This document shows positions 1-11,143 of a stretch of DNA of 64,000 nt, piece by piece; positions within the stretch are counted from its first letter, which is position 1; every line of letters starts with the position of its first letter. A model generated the notes under the pieces. It saw only the letters and a list, made by a program, of their open reading frames with translations, did no database searches and was not told the origin of the DNA. The translations under genes and the position numbers were made by a program. Source of the stretch: Prosopocoilus inquinatus. Lineage: Eukaryota; Arthropoda; Insecta; Coleoptera; Lucanidae. The stretch covers positions 26,991,946 to 27,055,945 of the forward strand of contig CM069874.1 in assembly GCA_036172665.1 (NCBI GenBank), given 5' to 3'.

Positions 1-726
1 TGTTGAGCATGGGGCATTTACTAGTGGGACGCTACTACCAGGACATGATCCGTCGGGTTTAGTGCTTTCTATGCCCATTAACGAATGATTGAGAAATCTG
101 TAATATTGCCGGAATAGGACCGATGATGAAACAAATTTCTCCGTATGTGGTACAGAAATCCGTCGCTTTTTGAAAGAATCGGTCCGTGATGTTAGTTCCG
201 ATGATCCATTCAACATGCTTAAGAGGTCTGTGGATTTTTAAACTGTAACTTGCGCGTTCTTTGAGTTTTATTCGTATTAACTTGTGAATTTTTTTTCACA
301 GGCAAGGTCAAAGTTAATATAACTCGAATATAGTCAAAAAGAAATGATTTTGTCGACTCCATATTTTTTTTAAAGTTTCAAAAGCGTAATGCGTAAACCA
401 CACTGTAAACTAACAATGTAACCAAACAGAAACACGTGACCAAATTGAACCGAGTTGACCGAACGCAGATAGTTGAGATCCATCGGTTTTGATCCGTCAA
501 TCTTGATCTGTCCGTAATTTTGTGACAGTGAAAACAATCCGTCAGATAAGGTATATCAGATGTTCCAACGAATCTGATCTTCGATTCAGCTCCAGTATAC
601 ACGATTGGATATTTTAGCGAGCTTATTATGGAAAGGGCCAGATCCTTTAAAAATTCCTTGCGTGTATGCCTACCAATTCTCTTTGAAAAAATTATCTTTA
701 ATAATGTATATTGCAAAGGAAATTTT
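1..726. other. No recognisable gene
   Basis: AT-rich sequence. The only long open frame (378-716, minus) has no recognisable motif and looks like chance. I see no repeat structure here. Confidence 0.5.
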
Positions 727-890
727 TATTATAGCAGTTGACTCTTGCCGGATGAAAATTGTAAGTTTTTAATCTATAACTGGACAAAATATAAATGGAA
801 ACGCACTCAACGTTTCGCTATCGATTGAGTACTTTTACACTTACAATTTGTCCGGTTATAGATTAAAAACTTGAAATCTTCAGTGTCCGT
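727..890. repeat. Inverted pair of a GAAACGTTGAG-type repeat
   Basis: The left part (about 731-830) reads on the minus strand as GAAACGTTGAGTGCG, then a CCATTTATATT...GTCC...AGATTAAAAACTT stretch ending in AGTCAACTGCTA. The right part (about 833-885) is the same unit on the plus strand. Related single copies lie near 22505-22620, 44703-44765 and 59370-59440. The minus-left/plus-right layout matches the hammerhead and Penelope-like elements elsewhere in the window. Family identity is inferred only. Confidence 0.6.
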
Positions 891-1819
891 ATAAGAAAAC
901 TTTTCACTGTGTACCTTGTGTATACAGGCATAAAGCACTTTGACGCCAAAAATTAAAAAAATGTTCAAATATTCCAAAAAATAGTTGTGATTTGTTGCTA
1001 CTCTAATGCCCAAAACAATATAGGAAAGGATCTCTCAAATGCGTGATAATAATACATTTCTTGATTACATTTAAATTTCACGCTAAAATTAATAAACTCC
1101 TCCTGAACAAGAATAAGTAAATGATCCGGGAAGAGTAATTTAATACAAAGCTACACATTTTCCCCCTGTTTATGAAACGAGATTTAAATTAGGTACCTCA
1201 AAATAAGTAATTCCCATTTCGATTTCCTCATATTCGGATCGGATAAACCGGGATTTGTGCCACCGACGCGCTCGCGAAACAAAGCCCGCTTTGTCTGTTG
1301 ATAATTTAAATATTATAATAAGGCTTATTTGCGTAACAAAGGCGTACGAATTCGCTGGCGCCGCGTAATAAAATTCCGGTCACATTCGAGCCTTATCAAC
1401 ACGATAATCAAGATTGGTAAGACGAAGGAGGCTTCATTAAACACGCGACACGTCAGAGCCGGATTCGATGCTAATCATATATAAATTTGTCTTGTGAACG
1501 TGGAGGAGACACCTGCAGCGCTACCTATGTTCGTTTCCCGGTTGATATCAATCCTATGCGTGGAACTCATTAACTTCCACGTATTAATTGTTCCAAGTCT
1601 ATCAACTTCCCTTGTCTTGGGGCGAGGTTTCACTCTCAGACTTACCTCACCAAAATCTAGGTCGCTGCGTTCATTCATTACTAAAAACTTAAGTAAGTGT
1701 GTATACTGTAGGTCAAAAAAATTTGCAATCCCAAAAATAAACTAAAAGACTACTACTCATAATTCATTAACGCATCAAAAAAAAAAAAAAAAAAAACAAA
1801 ACAAAAACTGGCTAAAAGT
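891..1819. other. No recognisable gene; moderately GC-rich patch
   Basis: About 1240-1460 is richer in CG than its surroundings (several GCGC and CGCG tracts) and carries no visible repeat. Overlapping open frames at 1475-1745 on both strands have no recognisable domain. It could be unique intronic or flanking sequence with regulatory content, but I have no direct evidence for that. A poly-A run lies at about 1769-1797. Confidence 0.4.
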
Positions 1820-2575
1820 CTACGTATCTATGAAAAGAGAAAACTTTCTTTTCGTCTTCTTCGAATTCTTGATGTCCACCAAGAAGCCTCGAAGAGAATC
1901 TTGTCCCGCCTAAAATTAATTACCCCAATCTTCGATATTCCATTTTCATGATATTATTCTACAGTGCCATCGACTTTTCTCGATTGTGTATTGGTCTCCT
2001 AGCTCTCAAAACAGTTTCGGATAATTTTCGTCACTATCCATTTGCTCAGCTCACCTAGGCGTATTGCGCCAAATTCACTCAAATTCATACAACAAAGGAA
2101 AAATAAGGAACCTTACACGAACATTTCTTTCTTCGTTCTCCCAATTTTCCCCGATATAAAAACAATAAAACAAGAAATATCTAGAAATCTTTACGTACTG
2201 GAAAGAGAAAATTTCTTCCTTCTTCTTCCTCCTTCTTCCCACTCTTCATGTTCAACTTCAAACAAAATATTGCTCTGCCTATAAATTCAACACTGTCCCA
2301 ACCTCCGAAATTTGATTTTTATGATTTTGTTTTAAAATGCTCTACCAAGAATTCTGGATCATATATTGGTTTTTGCCTTTCAACCTAGCTTCGTTTACTT
2401 TTCGTCAATATCCACCTGTTCAGCTCACATGTGCACATTGCAATGGAAAGCATAAAGCTACGGACCAATCTTATCTCAAACTCACCCGACAAAAGGAAAT
2501 CAAGACTTTTGAACAAACATTTCTTTCTTCGTCCTGCTGATTTCCTACCCCAGCTGAAGCCACGTCCCTATCTCG
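1820..2575 (+). repeat. Old tandem duplication, period about 370 bp
   Basis: Two diverged copies follow each other. GAAAAGAGAAAACTTTC near 1831 matches GGAAAGAGAAAATTTCT near 2200. CGTCACTATCCATTTGCTCAG near 2030 matches CGTCAATATCCACCTGTTCAG near 2405. ACATTTCTTTCTTCGT recurs near 2122 and 2516. Short open frames in the two copies are not alike enough to suggest coding. Confidence 0.6.
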
Positions 2576-3554
2576 TAATAACGCTGAGGTCAGAAATCGA
2601 TCGTTATGCCAAAATGCTGATCTTCGTCTCATCGGGTCTCTGCGTTTAAATACCAGTTTCATCAAAGCAGGGTCAAAGATGTTCATCCGAAAGATGCTAC
2701 AGAGACCTCTTCAAGGTTGGTTTCTCTAGCAAACCTCATACTCATACGCAGATGAGTACAATATATTTCTTACTCCACTGTAGCACTAAGAGACGAGGAG
2801 TCTTCTTTTTTGCTCATTTTTATTTGAATGGACTTATAATATAATGAATACAGTCATCATTCAAGTGCAAGATTGAAACATTTAAACGAAAATAATTATA
2901 GCTATACGTATTTATTCTTAGAAAGAAAATATTTTCAGAACTTTTACACAAAGAAAAAGATAATCGAGATAGTTTCATAATAATTAAATTAAATTAATGA
3001 AATTAGAAAAATAAGAAAAGCATATCAAACAAGAAAGAAAAATAAATAATTGATTAAATGCATTTTTCAAAGTCTTCCGTTCATCCTGATTTTAGCTTTC
3101 ATGTTAGCCATGCCATCTTCAATTCATTCCATTCGATGGATGAATCCAATTACCGCCTTTCATCATTCCTTAAACTAATGACAGTGGATAGTAATAATAA
3201 TAGTGATAGTAATAGTGATACAGTGGATACAAGTAGCAATAGTCATGTAATAGTAGAAATAGTATAATGATAATAATAACAGTAGTGTTAAGAAAGTTCA
3301 GGTAGCACCCTTAAGTTACAACAAATCTTTGTACCTACCAATCTCGTGCTGAACGTTTGGTTATGTTTCAGGTACTCACTTACCCGTTAACAAATAAACG
3401 TCTTTTGTATTTCAAATCAGAGTTACCCTTCACACTCATGTTTTGTAGACCTTGGCTTTCATGTTGTTTTAGGGTCTGATGAAAGTTACGACATATACCG
3501 AAACTATTATCTGATTGATTTAGAGCCAGTTGTACAACTCAAGTTTAACTGAAC
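2576..3554. other. AT-rich sequence with a GATAGTAATA-like microsatellite
   Basis: Between about 3185 and 3290 there is a degenerate run of GATAGTAATAA-type units, which creates a Ser/Asn-rich open frame (3058-3267) of low complexity. No gene is recognised. Confidence 0.5.
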
Positions 3555-3794
3555 CAAAAATTAAACAACTAAGGGCCATTTATACAAAGGAAGTTTAAAC
3601 TGATGTTCAACTGAACCAGGTCAAACTGAACAAAATCGAATCAAATTTTATTTATATATATATAAATATTTTATATATTTTATAATATTTTATATAAATA
3701 AAATTTGATTCGATTTTGTTCAGTTTGACCTGGTTCAGTTGAACATCAGTTTAAACTTCCTTTGTATAAATGGCCCTTAGTTGTTTAATTTTTG
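3555..3794. mobile_element. Near-perfect 240-bp palindrome (foldback MITE)
   Basis: The left arm starts CAAAAATTAAACAACTAAGG and continues GGCCATTTATACAAAGG, AGTTTAAACTGATGTTCAAC. The right arm repeats this as an exact reverse complement ending at 3794. The arms are about 100 bp and the centre is a TA-rich loop around 3650-3700. The near identity of the arms implies a recent insertion or arm homogenisation. Such DNA extrudes as a cruciform and its transcript would be a long hairpin. Confidence 0.85.
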
Positions 3795-5310
3795 TGTACT
3801 CAACCCAACCAAATTAACAACAAGTAGGACATCAATTACAACATCAAATTTTATTGTTTTTATAATAAAATAAATAAATACATGATACAATGGCTCTGCA
3901 AGCTTCTCATTAATTTTGCAGTTATTACGCGCTGCTTTCTGCACGGCTGCGTCGCAATCCTAAATGAAAATCCGATATGGCGGAAAGGATATCAGTTTCA
4001 CAGGACGAATCGTGACTGATTCTGCTGTCACAGCGAACCTGTCGAACAAATTTGTTATTGATAGTAATTAAAAGCATATTTGATTAACAACGCGGTGTCA
4101 GTTGCAGTGATGTATAACACGACGCCAGTTTTTACTAATCAACGATTTGGAGGCTTGGTTTCATGTATTCTAATAATACTATACATGCACAGCGAAAAAT
4201 TTTACGGAGTTAAACTCATTTCCTTGGTAAGTTGCAAACTAAAACCTTGTGTTTGGATGGTTCCTAAAGAAATGAATGTACGAGTATTCTCCACTTTTTC
4301 GGATACATCGAATAGATTATCCAACGAAATGAAAAATTAATAGCCATATTAGTTAATTTCTATATCTATTATAACTTACAAAATACATAAAGTATTTACC
4401 AAAATTTGTTAAACGCGTTTGTATAATTAGTTGCATTTAGTTATTTGACTTATAGGAATAATAAAGAGGAAATTACCCGCTTTCTCTCCAAGTTGTTCAA
4501 CTTGAAAACAAAAAATATTTTATTTCTAAACGATTACCGTTAAATACATTGATTTATTCTGTTTAATAAATTTATGTTCTGGGAAATGCAATACAGATTG
4601 TTATTTTTCATATTATTGTACATATTTATACAAACGGATATGTGAAGAAAAGTGAACTGAAAAGTTAGAAAGAATTTTACTGAAATTCTCTAATTCGTCT
4701 ACATACATTCATAAAAGAATACGTGCACGTCAGATACAAAACCAGTCTACATCAAATTCAAATATGAAGTTATAATAGTGCTGTACGCATTGTACGTTTT
4801 TTTTATTAAGCTTATTATTCAAGCACTCATTTACGGTGTCGAGACATTTGCGCCACCGATACATTTGCGCCGCTAGGGTTAACTTTACGAGAAACGGTCA
4901 GGTAATGACAGCAATTTTACGTTTGTGCCGCTGCCCCATGCATTAATAATATTCGGAATTTTCGACCACTTTGGTAAGTTATATTTCTGCAAATTTTAAA
5001 TAAAATTATTTCCATCACTTTTAATTCCGCACGTGCACATAATATATGTATAATATGCAATTGCTTATTTGTATTTGAAATTTATTGAAAGCTCGAAAAG
5101 TATTTACTTAAAAAAAATTATTTTAATTAATAGCGATGCCTTTCAATTGCAAACCTAGATAATAAATGTATACATAAATTTTTGGAAAAAAAACTATTTG
5201 CAACAAAATTTTGTAAACAAACGTCTGACTGCTCTGACAGCAAGCCTTATGACTTATTATATAGCCAACTGGCTTCAATTTGGCACTGTCAGGCCAACAA
5301 ACGATAATAG
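3795..5310. other. No recognisable gene
   Basis: AT-rich sequence. Open frames at 4080-4340, 5123-5329 and 5198-5407 have no recognisable motif. No repeat partner was noticed within the window. Confidence 0.45.
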
Positions 5311-5450
5311 GATAGGTGTTTACGCTCATTTCAGTGGCAAAACACGCGTTTTTTTCACCGTTAAAAAAAAATTTCGAAAAAAAGATTTTCTGACATTTGA
5401 ACGGTGAAAAAGACGTGTGTTTTGCGCATTAAAATTAATGCGTAAACATC
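5311..5450. mobile_element. Short MITE with about 50-bp inverted repeats
   Basis: GGTGTTTACGCTCATT ... GGCAAAACACGCGTT ... TTCACCGTT is mirrored by AACGGTGAAAAAGACGTGTG, TTTTGCGCATT and AATGCGTAAACATC. The hairpin has an A/T-rich loop around 5360-5395. Confidence 0.7.
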
Positions 5451-6394
5451 CATTTTTTGACCAATTGTAGAAAAACAATATTTGCATGATCCGTTCATAA
5501 TATAATTTTCCATAATAATAATTGAGTTTAAAATACTAAAATATTCGCAGCTAAAAAAGAAAGATGGCCGGGAAAAGCGCTTATAAAATTTATAACTGGC
5601 TGGCTCTTTTAGCTATTATAGTACAATAATAATGTTTATTTCCCAAAATAGAAGTAGGTATAAATAAAAGTAAATATAAAATATAATAAACATATAGACC
5701 GTCTAAAAGGTATCCGGAATCTTTACAATTTTGTGAATTTTTCTCCAGTATATGGCTTTCCCAGCAGTCGAGGGGCGTAGCATTTTTGTCAAAAACATTT
5801 TTCCTAAGAATCAAATTTAAAAAAATGATAACAGGCATTGAATTCTAACAATTTTAAATAAACAAAGAGATTTGAGTAACTATGACAAATTTAAGAAAAG
5901 TGAAAAAATATGGAGCATTTTTTCAACAGAGGGGTTTATAATTAAAGACGAAGGGTTGATGAAAATGTTTCGACCAAAAAACGCAAGAGAAAATAAAAAA
6001 TAGTGTCATTTTGTGCACAGATGTATGTACCAGTTGTACTCAGGCGGAAGGGATTTGATTTTTTTCCCGAACATTCAGTATCATTTGTGGGATCAAACGG
6101 AAATTACATAAACACGTAACTGAAACTATCTTCTTTCTCGATTTGACTTATTTCATTCATAAATTCAAAAACAGGCAGTTGCAGAGTTGTCTGCTTCTTT
6201 GCTATAATTATAGGAAACTAGTTAAACTAGAAAGTAATCTTGTGTTTAAAATTATAAAGATTAAAATAGGTAGTAAATATAAATAATCGAGAAAAGTAAA
6301 CTTGTACGTGGATAAAAAGTGAGGATAAAACTTGTCTAATACTGTGAAACATTCATTTGAAACATTTTTTCGTAAAATTAATAACTAAAGAATC
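5451..6394. other. No recognisable gene
   Basis: AT-rich sequence with no recognised motif. The open frame at 5590-5838 (minus) is unsupported. Confidence 0.45.
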
Positions 6395-6615
6395 CGCCTT
6401 AAGTGGGACAGCCTGTATAAAGGGGTGTTAGAGACAGTTAAGCGCATTTGCACTGGATATTTGATAAGGAGAGGATTCTCCGAGATAAAAATTTTCCTAA
6501 AGTTCTCTTAACTTGTGGTGTGTGGGTGTGATTTGCTCTCGTCTGTAGGTTGTTTTTTGACGATTTATACATAATATATATATTTTATTTTATTTTCAGG
6601 ATTTTTAGGTATTTT
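6395..6615 (+). mobile_element. Solo 3'-terminal fragment of a PLE3-family Penelope-like element
   Basis: This stretch (AAAGGGGTGTTAGAGACAG ... GATTCTCCGAGATAAA ... GGTTGTTTTTTGACGATTTA ... ATTTTCAGGATTTTTAGGTA) matches the right arm of the PLE at 35991-38601 (about 37910-38110) and, inverted, its left arm. No coding part accompanies it, so it is a truncated or recombined terminus. Confidence 0.75.
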
Positions 6616-6931
6616 TTCATCTCTGAATAACTTGAATCGTTGATTTATTCCCATAGTCACAATTATAGAGACAGTTGTTTCTATAGAAATTAATCAGCGG
6701 TTAAAGTTACTCAAATATGAAAAGACCGGGCCTTAGATTAGGTTGTTGAGGTTAAGTATAAGAATGTCGTCTGCCTCATCTATGTTTACATATAATAATA
6801 TTTGCTGTGTAAATTCCCTTAATTACATAGTAAACATTGTTATTATTATTATTACTGGAAAAACTGAAAATTTATTATGAATTGTTTTTAGAAAAATTTT
6901 GTGCAAATCGTTTTTGATTGCAGTGAGTACC

Positions 6932-6996
6932 TCGAGCAGCCTCTGGACAGCTGTTTCAGCCCTGCTTGGGGCTTCTTCAGCAGAAACGTAGCTCGA
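6932..6996 (-). ncRNA. Type I hammerhead ribozyme, array 1 copy 1
   Basis: On the minus strand the order is: outer stem I TCGAGC/GCTCGA, inner stem I GTTTCTG/CAGAGGC (with U-G wobbles), core CTGAAGA, stem II AGCCC/GGGCT with loop CAAGCA, GAA, stem III AC/GT with loop AGCT, then C. Predicted cleavage falls between + positions 6946 and 6945. All core residues of the CUGANGA...GAAA...UH consensus are present. Confidence 0.82.
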
Positions 6997-7243
6997 CATT
7001 CCCACTGCAGACCAAAAACGACTTGCCCAATTTATTCGCAATTGCGATGTAAGAATGATGAACATATAAAATAGCGACATCTTACTATCGCTTTTTGACC
7101 TAACATTGCAGTAGGATAGACAAATTGAAGCGGGATTTGCTCCTAATGAGTCCCCCATGCAAGGCGGCCATGCTTGCTGTCAAAGCATAATGAAAGATTT
7201 TAGAAAAATTTTGTGCAAATCGTTTTTGATTGCAGTGAGAACC

Positions 7244-7308
7244 TCGAGTAGCCTCTGGACAGCTGTTGCAGCCCTGCTTGGGGCTTCTTCAGCAGAAACG
7301 TAGCTCGA
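7244..7308 (-). ncRNA. Degenerate hammerhead ribozyme, array 1 copy 2
   Basis: This copy is identical in layout to the one 312 bp upstream, but the conserved GAAAC after stem II reads GCAAC on the minus strand. A core adenosine is lost, so self-cleavage should be abolished. The outer stem I keeps pairing through a C-to-T change. Confidence 0.75.
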
Positions 7309-7694
7309 CATTCCCACTGCAGACCAAAAACGACTTGCCCAATTTATTCGCAATTGCGATGTAAGAATGATGAACATATAAAATAGCGACATCTTACTAT
7401 CGCTTTTTGACCTAACATTGCAGTAGGATAGACAAATTGAAGCGGGATTTGCTCCTAATGAGTCCCCCATGCAAGGCGGCCATGCTTGCTGTCAAAGCAT
7501 AATGAAAGATTTTAGAAAAATTTTGTGCAAATCGTTTTTGATTGCAGTGAGAACCTCGAGCAGCCTCTGGACAGCTGTTCTCACTGCAATCAAAAACGAT
7601 TTGCACAAAATTTCTCTAAAATCTTTCATTATGCTTTGACAGCAAGCATGGCCGCCTTGCATGGGGGACTCATTAGGAGCAAAATTGTTTTTAG

Positions 7695-10664
7695 TTATTA
7701 AACAAAATGATTTAATTTAATTTAAACTCTAAAGGGGGGCACTTTAGCTGAGAATGTGCCAAACACTAACAAGTTAAATACCCAATCAATCGAAAAACAT
7801 TTATACTTGTCGATTTTTTGTGGCTTTGCCATTTACACTTCGTATGTTTGCATAAAAGCTAAAAAGAATATGTGTACCTTAATTATAAAGAAGACAACCC
7901 TAAAAGAGCAGCGGTTTAAGTAAATTTAAAGAAAGGTTAGCGCACCGCATAGAACAGTATGTAGACAGTGCAAGGAGTTGCATAAACTAAATACTAAATA
8001 AACGTTTTTATTATCAGTTAAAAGCATTTGACTTTTATTTAAAATTACAGATACCTATATATTTTTGAAAAGTACAAATTTTTAAGGGACGATAACTTGT
8101 CTTTTTATCCGGGCCAAGTGAACGTTAGAGTGGGTGGAACTTCAAAAAGTAACGGCTGAGAGTCTTAATTATTTTTGATCTCTATTTTCATAAGTTACAT
8201 TTTTCGTATAAAATTGAAACGCACCCTGTATTTAATATATGTATACGTAAATTTAATTTATATTCGGCGATTGTAAATACTGACCGAATCGAACCGCGTT
8301 TCATCCGAATTTATATCGCCATTTGAACGATGTATTCAATGCCTCAGTTCCGGCTTTATTAAAATGACACAATTTTAATTAAAACTATTGCACAGGCAAA
8401 TGTACTGCAGTATGTCCGTTATAAATTTTGTGGTTTCGAATCGATTCAGTGGCAAAAATTAGTTTAATTTAAATATATACTCCTATATTTCTTTTTAATT
8501 CTGCAGCTTCATTGCCGTATTTTTTTCTAGTTGTACGTTTCTTTACTAAGATTGTTATTCGAGCAGTCATCATTTATATTCCTTTATGTTGTTAGCTCTT
8601 AAACTCTTTACTGAACTTTTTTTAATAACACAGCATTACCGTGTTTAAATTAAAAAAAAATAAACTTTCTTAATTACAAAAAAACGCGTAAAGCATTTGC
8701 GCGAAGATTTATCATAAATCGATCATCCAATTATAAGTTTCTTCGTCCGAAAAGTTGAGCGGGCCTTCATCGAAAATTAATTTATCTTACTCTCCTGCAT
8801 CCCTAATAATTTTTCAGGGCAGAAACTTTCATTAATGGCCTTAAAGTTCGACGGCGTCATCAAAGAAGTCTGGCGTAAGTGGCTTTAGCATCGATTAATA
8901 TCTATTGCAGCTTCTAACAATGGTAATTGGATGTCTCGCGTAATCCTAGCTCTCGTATCATTAATTAATTTGAAACGGAGTTGAAGACGTAATTAGTTTT
9001 TGACACGGATTTCGCGCCCGTGTTTGCTCGTCGGAATCCGTGGCAAAAACTTTGCGCGAATTACACCGGCAGATGTGAATTGATTTTAAATTAGGTTTAG
9101 AAATTTTCGCGGTGTAGCACTTTCAAATAGTTTTATTTTCAACCAAAATGTTATTAAAATAACTTATAAATCTGGAATTTCGTTTAAATATGAAAAACGT
9201 ATATAAAATCTAAAGACTGTTTAATTTATTTAAAAAGTTTAATTAAAAAATAAGCTTCATAAATTCAACTTGCTGGAATTGTAACTATTAATGAGTCTTT
9301 ACGATACTTTTAAGATGAAACCTAGTACGGTGTTTTTTTTTTGCAAGAAAAGGTTGATGTGTATCCAGTCGCAATTTCTAACCATGAAACAATGCGTTAT
9401 TTGTTTCAATTCACAACGAAATTCAATTCAAACAAACTGGTTCCTGCAGGATGAGTACTTGCCTCATCAATCAGTTTTGTTTTGGTTTATTATAACGTCG
9501 AACGAATTTCTCGGGCGACAAAACTACTTCCAGTCAAAACTTGAATCCTTACCATTGTTTCCGTAAAGTTACCTGTAAGGAATCTGAAAATAAAACCTAA
9601 ACCTCCAATCATATATCATAGACAATGCAAGAAACTATCACTAGAAGATCAAGACGTTTTGTTAACTGTACCAGTCATTCTTTTAGATTGTACTGATTAC
9701 TTTATTCCTTATTATTTTGTAAATAGTGTTTTTATTAATGCAGATTTTTAAAATCTAATAAATGCATGATTTAAAATTAGTTACAATCACACAGGCTGTT
9801 CCGTGTAGCTGTCCCAAACCAAAGTTTTGTATTTTAAATGTAACATACTATATATATATACATATATTACGGTTTCGTTCGATTCGCCTTTAAGATTAAC
9901 TTAATGGTTTTGAGCTGTTGACATTTAAATGTTAAAAATGGTATTATTTGATGTTTTATAGATTAGATATTTATTAAAATTTGACATTTAAGTGTAACAT
10001 TAATGTTACATAACCTTACTGGAACAGAAAACAACATTCATCACAAACCTATTCTTATTATTTTATGTTTATTTTACACGGTCAGTTTATGTAGAACACC
10101 CTATATTTTATTACTGAATTTAATATGACTGAAAACGTAACTTTGCGAAAGAAATTAGTAAAACCTAAAATAAATCAAACGTGCGAAGAATGCAATTTTC
10201 TGGCTAATCAACTGATTCCTACATTGACGTCACTACTTCGTTTCATCCCCTTAAGAGGGCTATTCGTTATTCCCCATAAGCCGGAATTATAAATACCTTG
10301 GTTTTAACCTCGTATTGTTTGATCATAGTAATTGATTCAGAATAAAGATAAAATTGTTGACTCGTTATAAAATCTTGTCTCTTTGTGATGCTTTTCCCCA
10401 AAATGATGCTCATCGAACTTCCTAAATTCGACCTTTTGGTTTCGCAATTTGAAATTCTATATTTTCCTTCTTGGGTTTCTCAAACTTCTGGGTAGTTCGT
10501 TTTCGACAAGTTCATTCCCAATTATGTTTTGTATACTTTTCTCTATTTCTTCATCATCTAATCAAAGAGCTATTACTTGATCGTCAGTAAGTAAGGCGGT
10601 GGTTACTTGCCTGTGTTTCCATTCTTCAGGTTTGCCTTCTTCATTTCTTAAATATCTTTTGAAG
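7695..10664. other. No recognisable gene; possible old transposon ends
   Basis: Mostly AT-rich unique sequence. The stretch 8760-9100 is less AT-rich and repeat-free. CACCCTGTA or CACCCTATA strings (about 8223, 10090) resemble degraded Tc1/mariner-type ends but have no partner I could pair. The open frame 9291-9566 (+) has no recognised domain. Confidence 0.4.
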
Positions 10665-10739
10665 TTAGGAGCAGAATATTGAAATGTATTCGAGACTGTG
10701 GTTTCCAGCACAATGAAATTGGATTGAACCTCCTAACCA

Positions 10740-10800
10740 CAATAATTTTTCGAAAACTATCTACGTATTTCGGCAGCTATGCTCCATCTTCAGTAGGTGA
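10740..10800 (-). ncRNA. Hammerhead-like core in the PLE1 left arm
   Basis: The minus strand reads CCTACTGAAGATGG, then a GC hairpin ending GCTGCC, then GAAATACGTAG. This has the CTGAAGA-hairpin-GAAA order with CTA/TAG able to close stem I. As in PLE2 and PLE3, an extra U sits between CTGAAGA and stem II, so it departs from the canonical hammerhead. One stem II position is mismatched. Confidence 0.45.
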
Positions 10801-10974
10801 CTTCTTAATCACAAGAGAAGTGACCGTGTCATGTCTATCGCTACCTTATACACTATACGCCTTTCGCTCCAATCAAGCGCACACTCCAAAGAAGCGAGCC
10901 TCACCGGGTTGCGTCAATCAAGTCAAGCAACACGGAACCGGCCAAAGGCCCATGAACGGTGTTCATTAGATCTC

Positions 10975-11143
10975 CCTTATTTTGGTGGATGAAAATGGTT
11001 TCAAAACCGTTTAATTCACTATTGCTTGACATTACTTTTACTAAACTAAGATTGTTTAAATCTATTTTATGACCCGTGTCAAAAATATGTTAGGCAACAC
11101 TGGAATTTTCAATTGCTCTTTAAAACGTGTTAGTATGCAGCGT
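10975..11143 (-). pseudogene. PLE1 GIY-YIG endonuclease, C-terminal part
   Basis: Read on the minus strand in shifting frames, this stretch gives ILTRFKEQ, then HIFDTGHKIDLNNLSLVK and ELNGFETIFIHQNKGDLMNT. It aligns with the C-terminus of the PLE3 protein (ILTRFKEH, HIYNTGHSI, ESIFIRKNKNNLMNS). It is separated from the rest of the domain by the 11.14-12.61 kb insertion, and a frameshift lies within it. Confidence 0.7.

Larger units (their letters stand above)
6880..7694. mobile_element. Hammerhead (retrozyme-like) element, array 1
   Basis: The insertion is flanked by AATTGTTTTTAG at 6880-6891 and 7683-7694; part of this could belong to the element end. On the minus strand it holds more than two tandem monomers: the CTCGAG landmark recurs at 6931, 7243 and 7555, exactly 312 bp apart. 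At about 7580 the sequence flips to plus orientation and continues to the right end. The first monomer has an intact ribozyme, the second a mutated core, the third is cut inside the ribozyme. The right terminus (…ATTAGGAGC) is shorter than in the other insertions. Confidence 0.85.

Noticed and set aside
6823..7606. Several overlapping open frames in the hammerhead array (MGDSLGANPAS… and its inverse)
   Set aside because: They follow the repeat monomer on either strand and end at inversion junctions. No known protein motif, and copies elsewhere are interrupted. Treated as part of the repeat; only a low-interest test is proposed.
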